NCBI GenBank assembly: GCA_913041025.1
Contig: CAJWGQ010000042.1
Span: 1 to 17,420 of the forward strand
Reading direction: 5' to 3'
From: an uncultured Gammaproteobacteria bacterium
GTDB taxonomy: Bacteria; Pseudomonadota; Gammaproteobacteria; Pseudomonadales; Azotimanducaceae_A
Length of the DNA: 17,420 nucleotides
The notes under the pieces are model-generated. The model saw only the letters and a list, made by a program, of their open reading frames with translations, had not been told where the DNA came from and did no database searches. This document shows, in pieces, positions 1 through 7,595 of the stretch; the first letter of the stretch is position 1; each line of letters begins with the position of its first letter. The translations under genes were made by a program, and so were the position numbers.

Positions 1-420
1 CCGAGTAATTATCATCGAGTACACCTTCCTATATCAGCAACACTAAAAAAAACCGTATCGATCCCCGGAGCTCTTTATTCAGTAAACACTTCTACCGAAA
101 ATTCTATACCCAACCTTTTTTGTAAAAACGAGAGACTAGTTTGCCAATTTGAGTCCGAAAGAGGTCCCATTCTTGTGATACTGGTTGGAGCTTTAATTGT
201 AGCTTCCATAGTGATGGACTGGGAAGGTCCAGCGTCACCTTACCTAACTCAGGAGGTGACAAACTATAACCTCCACTACACCGATCGCTCCGAAATAGGA
301 AGATTTCTATTAGGATCAACCGTCATTTGCTGCTTCCCGCCAAACCATTTTTCTCTCGACCAAAGTCTAAGCGTAGGAAAGACTCTTAAGGTCTGCAGCA
401 GAATTGGATCGTTAACCTAA
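1..420 (+). CDS. psd: Phosphatidylserine decarboxylase proenzyme (3' part, start outside window)
   Basis: This enzyme decarboxylates phosphatidylserine to phosphatidylethanolamine at the inner membrane. Frame 1 is open from the first base to the TAA at 418-420, giving the last 139 residues. It begins with PSNYHRVHLP, which matches the conserved YHRVH motif of the family (active-site His region). PGALYSVN and PNLFCKNER follow and also align with the E. coli protein. The self-cleavage site LGST is present, with the Gly codon at 313-315 and the Ser codon at 316-318; family knowledge says the chain is cut between them and the Ser becomes the pyruvoyl cofactor of the alpha chain. The protein ends about 20 residues after the LSVGKTLKV block, without the longer tail of the E. 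coli enzyme. The upstream half, including the membrane-associated N-terminus, lies outside the window. Its stop overlaps the stop of epmA on the other strand by 4 bases. Identification is by motif recall, not by a search. Confidence 0.93.
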   Translation, partial: PSNYHRVHLPISATLKKTVSIPGALYSVNTSTENSIPNLFCKNERLVCQFESERGPILVILVGALIVASIVMDWEGPASPYLTQEVTNYNLHYTDRSEIGRFLLGSTVICCFPPNHFSLDQSLSVGKTLKVCSRIGSLT

Positions 421-440
421 AACAGCTGTACCGATCCAAT
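403..440. repeat. Inverted repeat across the psd/epmA convergent stops
   Basis: ATTGGATCG (403-411) is matched exactly by its reverse complement CGATCCAAT (432-440), with a 20-base loop that contains both stop codons (epmA 417-419, psd 418-420). The 9-bp arms could form a hairpin in either transcript. No clear U-tract follows on either side, so this is a possible weak bidirectional terminator or 3'-end stabiliser and not a textbook Rho-independent terminator. Both arms are also coding sequence. Confidence 0.5.
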
Positions 441-1253
441 ATCCGTTTCTCCGATTTGCAGCATAAGTAATCGATCAAAACCCATTGCAACTCCAGCACA
501 ATCGGGCAGTCCAGATCGAATCGCATCAATAAATTCGTTATCGATATCCACTTTAGGCAAGCCTCGAGCTAGTCTGATGTCATTATCAATAGAAAATCGC
601 TTCAGGTGCTCGGACCAGTCTTTTAGCTCAAAGTAACCATTAGCCAACTCTAAACCATCGACCACAAACTCAAAGCGTCTCGCTATTCTAGGATCATGCT
701 CATCCAACCGCGCAAGCACTGCTTTTTCAGCAGGATAATCTCGAATAACAAACCTACCTGGTTTAAGGCTGTCGCAAGCTATCGAAAATCTCAAGTCTTC
801 CTCTAAAGTTTTATCTTGCGCCCTCTCTAGGACTTCTCTGTAGGCCAATTCGGTATACGGAGCAATTCCCAAAACACTATCGAGTAACTCTTTGATTTCT
901 TCAATCAGCTGAAGTTCGTCTATACCGACTCTGTACCACTCAATCATAATGAACTCTGGTCTATGATTGCGCCCCATTTCTCCTTCTCTAAATGCTGGGC
1001 CTATCGAGTAGATACTAGGAGAACCCGATGACAACAATTTCTTCATTAAATACTCAGGAGAAGTCTGGAGATACCCATGCCCAGAAACTCTAATAGATTC
1101 TATATCCGGATCGGTCACTGTGTTCTTTGATAAAACTGGAACCTGAACCTCAACCACCTCTTTCTTGGCAAAAAAATTTCTTAACTCGCCAATAAGAGCC
1201 GCTCGATGTTTAATCAGATCAGGAACTTCGATCTTGAAATTTCCGTTTAAAAT
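417..1253 (-). CDS. epmA: EF-P (R)-beta-lysine ligase EpmA (PoxA/GenX/YjeA); start codon uncertain
   Basis: EpmA activates (R)-beta-lysine with ATP and attaches it to Lys34 of EF-P. It is a class II lysyl-tRNA synthetase paralogue without an anticodon-binding domain. Class II motif 2 is visible (FREGEMGRNHRPEF, then IEWYR), as is motif 3 (GVAMGFDRLLML), together with YLQTSPEYLMKKLL and LELANGYFEL. The first canonical start (GTG, 1155-1157) would remove a conserved segment that is still open upstream: VPDLIKHRAALIGELRNFFA aligns with IPNLLKRAAIMAEIRRFFA of E. coli. No ATG, GTG or TTG lies in frame between the efp TGA (1269-1271) and 1157. The candidates are ATT 1251-1253 (used here, 278 aa), ATC 1230-1232 and CTG 1215-1217. 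The protein is shorter than the 325-residue E. coli enzyme, mainly because about 30 residues are missing before FVIRDYP. It lies directly downstream of efp in the same frame and is probably cotranscribed. Confidence 0.9.
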   Translation of the reverse strand: MLNGNFKIEVPDLIKHRAALIGELRNFFAKKEVVEVQVPVLSKNTVTDPDIESIRVSGHGYLQTSPEYLMKKLLSSGSPSIYSIGPAFREGEMGRNHRPEFIMIEWYRVGIDELQLIEEIKELLDSVLGIAPYTELAYREVLERAQDKTLEEDLRFSIACDSLKPGRFVIRDYPAEKAVLARLDEHDPRIARRFEFVVDGLELANGYFELKDWSEHLKRFSIDNDIRLARGLPKVDIDNEFIDAIRSGLPDCAGVAMGFDRLLMLQIGETDIGSVQLF

Positions 1254-1268
1254 CCCACAACCGGTTTT

Positions 1269-1844
1269 TCAACCTTTAATTCGGCTAACATACTCTCCGG
1301 TTCTCGTATCAATTCTGAGAACATCGCCTATGTTAACAAATAAAGGGACGCCCTTGACCGTAAACCCTGTGGAAAGCGTGGCTGGTTTAGTGCCGCCCGT
1401 CGCTGTATCTCCTTTGAGCCCGGGGTCTGTTTCCGTGACCTCTAACTCAACGAAGTTAGGCGGAGTAACTGCTATCGGCTGTTCATTCCACAACGTGACC
1501 TGATAAGAATCCTCTTCCTTTAGCCAGTAACGAGTTTCCCCGACTGCCGCCTGGTCAGCCTCGACTTGTTCATAACTTCCATCCGTTCGCATAAAATGCC
1601 AATTCTCACCATCCGAGTAAAGAAACTGCATATCCGTCTCCATTACATCAGCTGCCTCGATCGATTCACCTGATTTAAAGGTCCTCTCCCAGACTCGACC
1701 ACTCTTGAGGTTTCGGAATTTCACCCGATTAAAAGCCTGTCCCTTGCCAGGTTTAACAAACTCGTTTTCGAGAATCGCGCAAGGATCATTATCTAGCATT
1801 ACTTTCAAACCAGACTTAAATTCATTGGTAGAATATGACGCCAT
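1269..1844 (-). CDS. efp: Translation elongation factor P
   Basis: EF-P binds the ribosome between the P and E sites and stimulates peptide-bond formation at polyproline stretches. The 191 residues match E. coli EF-P (188) throughout. The N-terminal KOW-like domain carries the loop [10 protein letters not shown] with Lys34, the residue that EpmA beta-lysylates. The OB domains contain [21 protein letters not shown] and the C-terminal [13 protein letters not shown] one-residue insertion (VKGVPLFV instead of VKVPLFV) and an extra Gly at the end are minor oddities. The ATG at 1842-1844 lies 23 bases from the divergent TTG of epmB, so its promoter must lie inside the epmB coding region; a TATGAT hexamer reading toward efp sits at 1871-1876 with no good -35. 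No clear Shine-Dalgarno sequence is seen. The TGA stop is followed in frame by epmA. Confidence 0.97.
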   Translation of the reverse strand: MASYSTNEFKSGLKVMLDNDPCAILENEFVKPGKGQAFNRVKFRNLKSGRVWERTFKSGESIEAADVMETDMQFLYSDGENWHFMRTDGSYEQVEADQAAVGETRYWLKEEDSYQVTLWNEQPIAVTPPNFVELEVTETDPGLKGDTATGGTKPATLSTGFTVKGVPLFVNIGDVLRIDTRTGEYVSRIKG

Positions 1845-1867
1845 AATAGATAAACCGCGAAAAAAAG

Positions 1868-2866
1868 TTGATCATACCTGCGAATAGTAAGCCATGGAAA
1901 TCTCAAGAGTGGAAAAAGCACATGAAAGATGCTTTTCGACATTCAAGAGACTTACTGGACTTTTTAAACCTGCCTTATACAGATAATGTCAAAGAAAACG
2001 GTTTCCCTACATTGGTAACCAAAATTTTTGCCGGGAAAATGACCAGCCAATATAACGACCCCTTGTTAAAGCAAGTTCTCCCCAGCATCCTCGAAGAAAA
2101 AGTGAATAAAGAGTTCACAAAAGATCCGCTGGACGAATTTTCCAAGGGCCTAAAAGAACCATCGAACATCCTTCAAAAATATCAAGGTAGAGCGTTGTTG
2201 ATCGCCTCGAATGCATGCGCGGTAAATTGCAGGTATTGCTTTAGACGCCACTTTCCTTACGAAGAACACAGACCATCAAAAATAACTAAAGCCCTAGACG
2301 AAATTAGCAAGAACACATCCATAGAAGAAATCATACTCTCAGGGGGAGACCCTCTGTTATTAGACGACAATAATCTCAGAAAGGTTTTTCAAGCTATAGA
2401 GGACATAAAGTCGATAAAAACTATACGCATCCACACCAGGCTACCAGTAATTCTGCCGCAACGTATCTCAGAAAAACTGATCGATACTTTTTACAATCAA
2501 AAAAAACGTGTCGTCGTCGTCGTCCATTCCAATCATCCTAATGAACTTGACTCAGATACGAGGCGAGCATTCGAGTGTCTAAAATCTATCGGTGTTTGGT
2601 TACTGAATCAGTCGGTCTTGCTCAAAGGCGTGAATGACTGCGATCAAATTCTCACAGATCTATCGAAAAAATTGTTCGATCAGGGAGTTCTCCCATATTA
2701 CCTTCATCTTCCTGACAAAGTAGCGAATACAACTCATTTTTATATTGATACCAAGCAAGGCCAAAAAATCCACAAAAAAATACAGGCAAAGTTGCCAGGA
2801 TACTTAGTCCCTAAATTAGTGAGGGAAATACCCGACTACCCTTCAAAAAAAATCCTTTCAATCTAG
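1868..2866 (+). CDS. epmB: EF-P lysine 2,3-aminomutase EpmB (radical SAM, PLP)
   Basis: EpmB converts L-lysine to (R)-beta-lysine, the donor for EF-P modification by EpmA. The radical SAM cluster motif [11 protein letters not shown] has Cys117, Cys121 and Cys124. SGGDP (158-162) follows, then RIHTRLPV, then the C-terminal YYLHLPDKV, in which Lys284 is the expected PLP-binding lysine. [17 protein letters not shown] is the typical family ending. Length (332 aa) fits the E. coli enzyme (342). The start is TTG 1868-1870: a TAG at 1847-1849 closes the frame upstream, and the next ATG (1922) would remove the conserved SQEW...LLDFLNLP segment. It is divergent from efp by 23 bases. A run of five GTC codons (2510-2524) encodes VVVVV on a predicted beta strand; alignment with E. 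coli shows no length change there. It ends 17 bases before the convergent serB stop. Confidence 0.95.
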   Translation: MIIPANSKPWKSQEWKKHMKDAFRHSRDLLDFLNLPYTDNVKENGFPTLVTKIFAGKMTSQYNDPLLKQVLPSILEEKVNKEFTKDPLDEFSKGLKEPSNILQKYQGRALLIASNACAVNCRYCFRRHFPYEEHRPSKITKALDEISKNTSIEEIILSGGDPLLLDDNNLRKVFQAIEDIKSIKTIRIHTRLPVILPQRISEKLIDTFYNQKKRVVVVVHSNHPNELDSDTRRAFECLKSIGVWLLNQSVLLKGVNDCDQILTDLSKKLFDQGVLPYYLHLPDKVANTTHFYIDTKQGQKIHKKIQAKLPGYLVPKLVREIPDYPSKKILSI

Positions 2867-2883
2867 TCCTACCAAATATTAAT

Positions 2884-4104
2884 CTAACCCATTGCCTCAT
2901 CAATATCTCTGTCGCTGAATCCTATCAAGTATAAAATTGCATCTAGACCAAAGTTGGAAATTGCATTATCCGCAGAGGCTCTAACTTTCAACTTCGCATG
3001 GTAGGCTACCCCGAGGCCGGCTAAATTGAGCATCGGTAAGTCATTCGCTCCATCTCCAACCGCAATAGATTGCTCAATAGTAATAGCTTCTTGATCAACA
3101 AGTTTTTCCAAAAGGATCGCTTTTCGATCGGCATCTACAATTTCCCCGGCCACCTTGCCCGTCGCATAGCCATCTACAAATTCAATCGAGTTTGCATAGA
3201 CATAATCGATATCCAATCTATCTCGCAACCAATCTCCAACATACTGAAAGCCCCCTGAGATGATACCGATTTTGTATCCGAAGTATTGCAGGGTTTTAAC
3301 TAACTTTTCAGCACCTGGATTGAGATCTACTCCTTTTAAAATTTTAGAAGCTGTTTCTTCCGGCAATCCCTTCAGCAAGGAGAGTCTTCGGCGAAAACTT
3401 TCTTGGAAATCAATATGGCCATTCATTGCTAAACGGGTAATCTCACTGACCTCTGACCCAACTCCATGAGCCTTCGCTAACTCATCTATCACCTCTACGT
3501 TGATTAGGGTTGAATCCATATCAAATACGACTAATCTTCGATTTCTCCTGAAAACCGAGTCTTTCTGGAAGCTAAAATCAAAACCCAACAGCTCTGAGCG
3601 ATTAAACAATTCGGTTTGAAAAACCTCGGAAGTCGCGATGGATCCTCGTAATCTCATTTCAACGCAAACTTTAGGATCAACTAAATTGACCGCATTACGA
3701 TCTGTTAGTCTCCTAATCGTGTCGATATTTAGATTGTATTCGTGAGTGAGTTGACTGACTTCCTTTAATATCAGGCTATCTCTTTCTTTCGACAGCAAAG
3801 TCAAAATAAATCGTTCTTGCCCAGATTCCTTTATCCATTTTTTATATCGATCACTCGAGACCTGTGAAACTGTCAACCTTAGTGCCTTCCCGTCCAAACT
3901 CTTGGAAATAGAACTTTCTAGTTCAACACGGTCAACCTCGTTACTAACTCGAACCAACAACCCTAACGCTAGCTCAGAGTGAATTGTCGCTTGTCCAATA
4001 TCTAGAATCTCAGCCTTGTGGCTAAAGAGAGCCGCGCACAAATCAGTCATAAGGCCTGGTCGATCATCTCCTGATATGCTCACCAAAAATATTGAATCCG
4101 ACAT
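2884..4104 (-). CDS. serB: Phosphoserine phosphatase with N-terminal ACT domains
   Basis: SerB performs the last step of L-serine synthesis, hydrolysing O-phospho-L-serine in the cytoplasm. The C-terminal half is a HAD phosphatase: motif I DMDST (195-199, nucleophile Asp195), the substrate-binding cap MNGHIDFQESFRRR, motif II SGG (283-285), and motif IV GDGANDLPML (350-359) with a conserved Lys before it. The N-terminal half carries an ACT-type region beginning SISGDDRPGLMTDLCAAL and a second ACT-like repeat around 97-155 (RFILTLLSK...). At 406 aa it belongs to the longer, ACT-regulated SerB class known in Pseudomonas and mycobacteria and not to the roughly 320-residue enterobacterial form; regulation by serine or another amino acid is inferred. 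The start is ATG 4102-4104, 94 bases from the divergent membrane-protein gene. A serB neighbour of this kind is conserved in many gammaproteobacteria. Confidence 0.96.
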   Translation of the reverse strand: MSDSIFLVSISGDDRPGLMTDLCAALFSHKAEILDIGQATIHSELALGLLVRVSNEVDRVELESSISKSLDGKALRLTVSQVSSDRYKKWIKESGQERFILTLLSKERDSLILKEVSQLTHEYNLNIDTIRRLTDRNAVNLVDPKVCVEMRLRGSIATSEVFQTELFNRSELLGFDFSFQKDSVFRRNRRLVVFDMDSTLINVEVIDELAKAHGVGSEVSEITRLAMNGHIDFQESFRRRLSLLKGLPEETASKILKGVDLNPGAEKLVKTLQYFGYKIGIISGGFQYVGDWLRDRLDIDYVYANSIEFVDGYATGKVAGEIVDADRKAILLEKLVDQEAITIEQSIAVGDGANDLPMLNLAGLGVAYHAKLKVRASADNAISNFGLDAILYLIGFSDRDIDEAMG

Positions 4105-4148
4105 TGTTGCTTTTAAAGCCTTGTATCAAAAGTGGTTACTGTAGCAAA

Positions 4149-4165
4149 CTCGAACTAAATTCGAG
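4149..4165. repeat. Inverted repeat in the serB / membrane-protein divergent intergenic region
   Basis: CTCGAA (4149-4154) and TTCGAG (4160-4165) are exact reverse complements separated by CTAAA. The 17-base element sits near the middle of the 94-base gap between two divergent starts, which suits an operator or a small 5'-UTR hairpin. No regulator is recognised from this sequence, and a chance occurrence is possible. Confidence 0.35.
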
Positions 4166-4198
4166 AATCTAACCCAGTCTGCCGCGAAGAGAATCGAT

Positions 4199-5305
4199 TT
4201 GGAAACCAATAATACAAAACAAAGTATAGTCGATAAGCTAAAGCCCATTGCTCTAGCTTCGCTAGTCACCGCATTAGGAATTACAATACTTTGGATCTCT
4301 TATCAAAAAGAACTTTCTGGGCAACATAGGTATGCAATTGGTCTGGCTGATTTACTGGCCTATTCCAGCAAAAATTATGTCATCGAAAAGGACGCTATTA
4401 ATTTGGCGCTTCTAGGGAGAGAGGTTACTAAAACAAAAGAAGTTGACCGCATCGTTTTTTACGACACGAACAATAAAATACTTGGATTGGTCGGAAACAG
4501 TGAAAACGGCCCTCATTACACTGAACAAATAATCGTCGATGACACGTTAGTTGGTTATGTAACGGTGTCACTTAATCAAAAAGCTTTTGGAAAACTACCC
4601 ATCATTGAACTGCTACTTTATAGCAGTCTGGTGATTTTCGCGGTCACCCTCTTATTTTTTTTAATTGTTAAGGGAAACAAGAACATTAGCACGTCGATCC
4701 CCATAGTGTCTGTCACGAAAAAAAAGGACGTCCCCGCATATTGCCTTTTTATAAATGTTCATAATCATCTTTCTCTCGCTAACACTGCGAAAGAAAGTGC
4801 TATAGACGATGCGCGCACAATGGCCGCGGAAGTTTGCGCGATGTTCCCTGGTGCATACTTTAAACTGCCAGATGAGGGAGTCTTGGTCTTACTGGATGAG
4901 GAATCCATAACAGCTTACGAGAGTGTAAAGGCCGGTTGGTTGCTACAGAAACTGCTCAAGGAAATAGAGACTACAAACCTGTACAGATTTTTTTTATCCA
5001 CGTGTACCTGTAGCGAAAAACCAAGTGAGTCCTCAGATCAACTGCTAGTAGATGCTATAACTAAAAACGAGAGGGCTTTAGGTCTCAGAATTGCCTCGCT
5101 TACCAAGGCGGATTCGATATCACTTTCGGAATCTTTATTCAGTAGGCTATCGGATACACAAAAGGAATCATGTCAGTTGTTGGAACATCCAGTACTCAAT
5201 GATTTAACCAAAAATCAGGATATCTACGTACTTTCCAGAACCTTGCCTGAAGAGGAGACAATTCAGGAACAGGTCAATATGATTTTAGGGTTCAAAAACG
5301 ACTAA
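4199..5305 (+). CDS. Two-helix inner-membrane protein, YtjB/AhpA (SMP)-like
   Basis: The 368-residue protein has a first membrane helix at about 17-35 (ALASLVTALGITILWIS), a periplasmic segment of about 98 residues, a second helix at about 134-157 (LYSSLVIFAVTLLFFLIV) and a cytoplasmic C-terminal region of about 210 residues. The periplasmic part contains RIVFYDTNNKILG and LVGYVTVSL, which resembles a PAS/Cache-type sensor. The cytoplasmic part begins AYCLFINVHNH and continues with an alternating strand/helix pattern that suggests a degenerate nucleotidyl-cyclase-like fold; I see no catalytic residues to support cyclase activity. Position opposite serB and next to parC matches the YtjB/AhpA family, annotated as affecting haemolysin expression; its biochemical role is unknown. 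The start is TTG 4199-4201, preceded by a good Shine-Dalgarno (GAAGAGAA, 4186-4193). It ends 17 bases from the parC stop on the other strand. Confidence 0.72.
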   Translation: METNNTKQSIVDKLKPIALASLVTALGITILWISYQKELSGQHRYAIGLADLLAYSSKNYVIEKDAINLALLGREVTKTKEVDRIVFYDTNNKILGLVGNSENGPHYTEQIIVDDTLVGYVTVSLNQKAFGKLPIIELLLYSSLVIFAVTLLFFLIVKGNKNISTSIPIVSVTKKKDVPAYCLFINVHNHLSLANTAKESAIDDARTMAAEVCAMFPGAYFKLPDEGVLVLLDEESITAYESVKAGWLLQKLLKEIETTNLYRFFLSTCTCSEKPSESSDQLLVDAITKNERALGLRIASLTKADSISLSESLFSRLSDTQKESCQLLEHPVLNDLTKNQDIYVLSRTLPEEETIQEQVNMILGFKND

Positions 5306-5322
5306 GCGGCCTAACATCTTTG

Positions 5323-7572
5323 TCAATCTCCCTCTTTCGTCAAAGTATCAACCCTTTGAAAACCTCGAGGCAGCTTTTTGCCTCGGCGTCCTCTCTCTCC
5401 TAAATAATGAACAATATCAGAATGCTTCAGCTTCAGATGCCTCTGGCCGGCCCCAACCACTAAGATGTCATCTTGAGCAAACGCCTCCACAAGAATCAAC
5501 TTTTCCTCACCTGAATTAAAGGATGACTTGGGTATATTAATTATCTTATTACCCTTTCCCCGCGCCAATTCAGGTAGTTCGTTAACATCAAAGACCAACA
5601 ATCGACCTTGGTTGGTAACTGCAGCGAGATACACAGTTTTGTCAGAGCTAGGAACTATACACGGGGGCAGCGCGCTAACGCCTTCGCGGACTGAGAGACA
5701 CGACTTCCCGCTTCTAGCCTTCGTTATCGTATCGCCCAATCGACCCCGAAAACCAAATCCAGCATCAGAACAAAAAAGAACTTCAGTAGCCTCGTTGCCA
5801 ATAGCCATTCCCACAAATCGACTATTTTCGGTAATCTTGAATCGGCCAGTTAATGGTTCTCCCTGACCCCGAGCTGATGGTAATGAATGAGGAGCCGCAT
5901 TGAAGGTTTTACCGCCAGAATCGAGAAAAACAAGCAATTCATTGGTTTTACCCTTAACGGCCTGAGAATAAGCGTCTCCCGACCGATAATTTAAATCCCT
6001 GGCATTTAAATCGTGCCCTTTGGCAACCCTTACCCATCCTTTTTCAGAAAGAACCACGGTTATTGGGTCATTGGTTATGAAGTCTTCTTCAGAGAAAGCC
6101 ATTGCTTCTTCAACGGACACCAACTCGGATCTTCTCGAATCTCCAAAATCGCGAGAAATCTCCTTGAACTCATTTTTTAGCAAAGTCTTTAACCTCGCCC
6201 GAGAGCCCAGGATTTTATTTATTTCTTTCTGTTCTACTTCAAGTTCTTGAATTTCCCCTCTTATCTTAAATTCTTCCAACTTTGCTAACTGTCTTAATCT
6301 TAGATCTAGTATCGCATTAGCCTGAATTTCGCTGAGTTCGAACCTCGCCATTAGTTCGTTTTTAGGGTCCTCTTCTTCTCTAATTATTTGAATCACCTCA
6401 TCAATAGACAGATATGCGATCATCAGCCCTTGCAATATATGCAATCGATCAATGATTTTTTCCAATCGGAAATTCAGCCGTCGTTTGACGGTTTCTTCTC
6501 TATACTTTAGCCACTCAACGAGTATTTCTCGGATGTTCTTAGTCGCTGGTCGACCATCCAAGCCGATCATATTCATGTTTACACGATGACTTCTCTCGAG
6601 ATCTGTAGTCGCGAACAGATGGGACATTAGTCTATTTACGTCCACCCGGTTTGACCTTGGCACTAACACCAACCTAACCGGATTGTCATAGTCCGACTCG
6701 TCACGCAAATCGACCAGCATTGGTAGCTTTTTATTGTTCATCTGCTGCGCGATTTGCTCTAAGACCTTCACTGGTGAACTTTGATGAGGCAACCCGTTAA
6801 TGACAATGTCTCCATTTTCTATCGCATAAACGGCTCGACTCTTAATCGACCCTTTCCCTTCCGAATATATTTGCTCTATTTCCGCAAAAGGTGTCACGAT
6901 TTGTGCCTCCGAGGGAAAATCTGGCCCCTTTACAATTTGCATCAAGTCAACGACCGTCGCTTTGGGTTTGTCCAAAAGGTGTATGCAGGCTTCTAGGACC
7001 TCAATCATGTTATGAGGTAAGAGATCAGTTGCCATTCCTACAGCTATACCAGTTCCGCCATTAAGGAGCACAAATGGAACCTGCGCCGGTAAAAGACAAG
7101 GCTCTTGGTATGCGCCATCAAAATTCGGGACAAAGTCCACTGTTCCTTGCTTCGATTCAGCTAACAATAGTTCAGCATATTTGGACAACCTAGACTCGGT
7201 ATATCTTTGAGCCGCAAAAGATTTTGGATCGTCCGGCGCGCCCCAATTCCCCTGGCCATCAACCAGTGGATAACGAAAAGAGAAATCCTGAGCCATTAAC
7301 ACCATAGCCTCATAGCAAGCCGCGTCGCCATGTGGGTGAAATTTACCAATGACCTCGCCTACCGTTCTTGCGGATTTAGTGAACTTAGCCTGGTTGTTGA
7401 GACCTAGCTCACCCATTGCATAAATGATCCGTCTTTGTACGGGTTTCAAACCATCTGCCAAGTGAGGTAATGCTCGATCATTGATGACGTACATCGAATA
7501 GTCCAAGTAGGCCTTCTCTGTGTACCTCTCGAGCTCCATACTTTCCACTTCAAGACCAGATGTACCCGTCAT
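5323..7572 (-). CDS. parC: DNA topoisomerase IV subunit A
   Basis: ParC is the DNA-cleaving subunit of topoisomerase IV, which unlinks daughter chromosomes. The 749 residues (E. coli 752) align from [13 protein letters not shown] to the C-terminal beta-propeller. The catalytic tyrosine is Tyr124 in [11 protein letters not shown]. The winged-helix/quinolone region reads [14 protein letters not shown]. The position equal to E. coli Ser80 is Ala84, while the acidic residue (E. coli Glu84) is kept as Glu88. [28 protein letters not shown] and [11 protein letters not shown] follow. The propeller begins near [18 protein letters not shown] and includes the GxGEPLTG and [11 protein letters not shown] signatures that separate ParC from GyrA. 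The start is ATG, with the Shine-Dalgarno AGGAAG upstream (about 7577-7585 on the minus strand). It lies 23 bases after parE, so the two form an operon. Confidence 0.97.
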   Translation of the reverse strand: MTGTSGLEVESMELERYTEKAYLDYSMYVINDRALPHLADGLKPVQRRIIYAMGELGLNNQAKFTKSARTVGEVIGKFHPHGDAACYEAMVLMAQDFSFRYPLVDGQGNWGAPDDPKSFAAQRYTESRLSKYAELLLAESKQGTVDFVPNFDGAYQEPCLLPAQVPFVLLNGGTGIAVGMATDLLPHNMIEVLEACIHLLDKPKATVVDLMQIVKGPDFPSEAQIVTPFAEIEQIYSEGKGSIKSRAVYAIENGDIVINGLPHQSSPVKVLEQIAQQMNNKKLPMLVDLRDESDYDNPVRLVLVPRSNRVDVNRLMSHLFATTDLERSHRVNMNMIGLDGRPATKNIREILVEWLKYREETVKRRLNFRLEKIIDRLHILQGLMIAYLSIDEVIQIIREEEDPKNELMARFELSEIQANAILDLRLRQLAKLEEFKIRGEIQELEVEQKEINKILGSRARLKTLLKNEFKEISRDFGDSRRSELVSVEEAMAFSEEDFITNDPITVVLSEKGWVRVAKGHDLNARDLNYRSGDAYSQAVKGKTNELLVFLDSGGKTFNAAPHSLPSARGQGEPLTGRFKITENSRFVGMAIGNEATEVLFCSDAGFGFRGRLGDTITKARSGKSCLSVREGVSALPPCIVPSSDKTVYLAAVTNQGRLLVFDVNELPELARGKGNKIINIPKSSFNSGEEKLILVEAFAQDDILVVGAGQRHLKLKHSDIVHYLGERGRRGKKLPRGFQRVDTLTKEGD

Positions 7573-7595
7573 AATCTAACTTCCTATGAATTTAA

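Noticed and set aside
1165..1503. Plus-strand frame of 112 codons opposite efp and epmA
   Set aside because: It is antisense to two strongly conserved genes and resembles no protein family.
2499..2524. Run of eight A followed by five GTC repeats in epmB, resembling a phase-variable repeat
   Set aside because: The run encodes VVVVV at a conserved beta strand and the protein has the same length as E. coli EpmB there; a triplet unit would not shift the frame.
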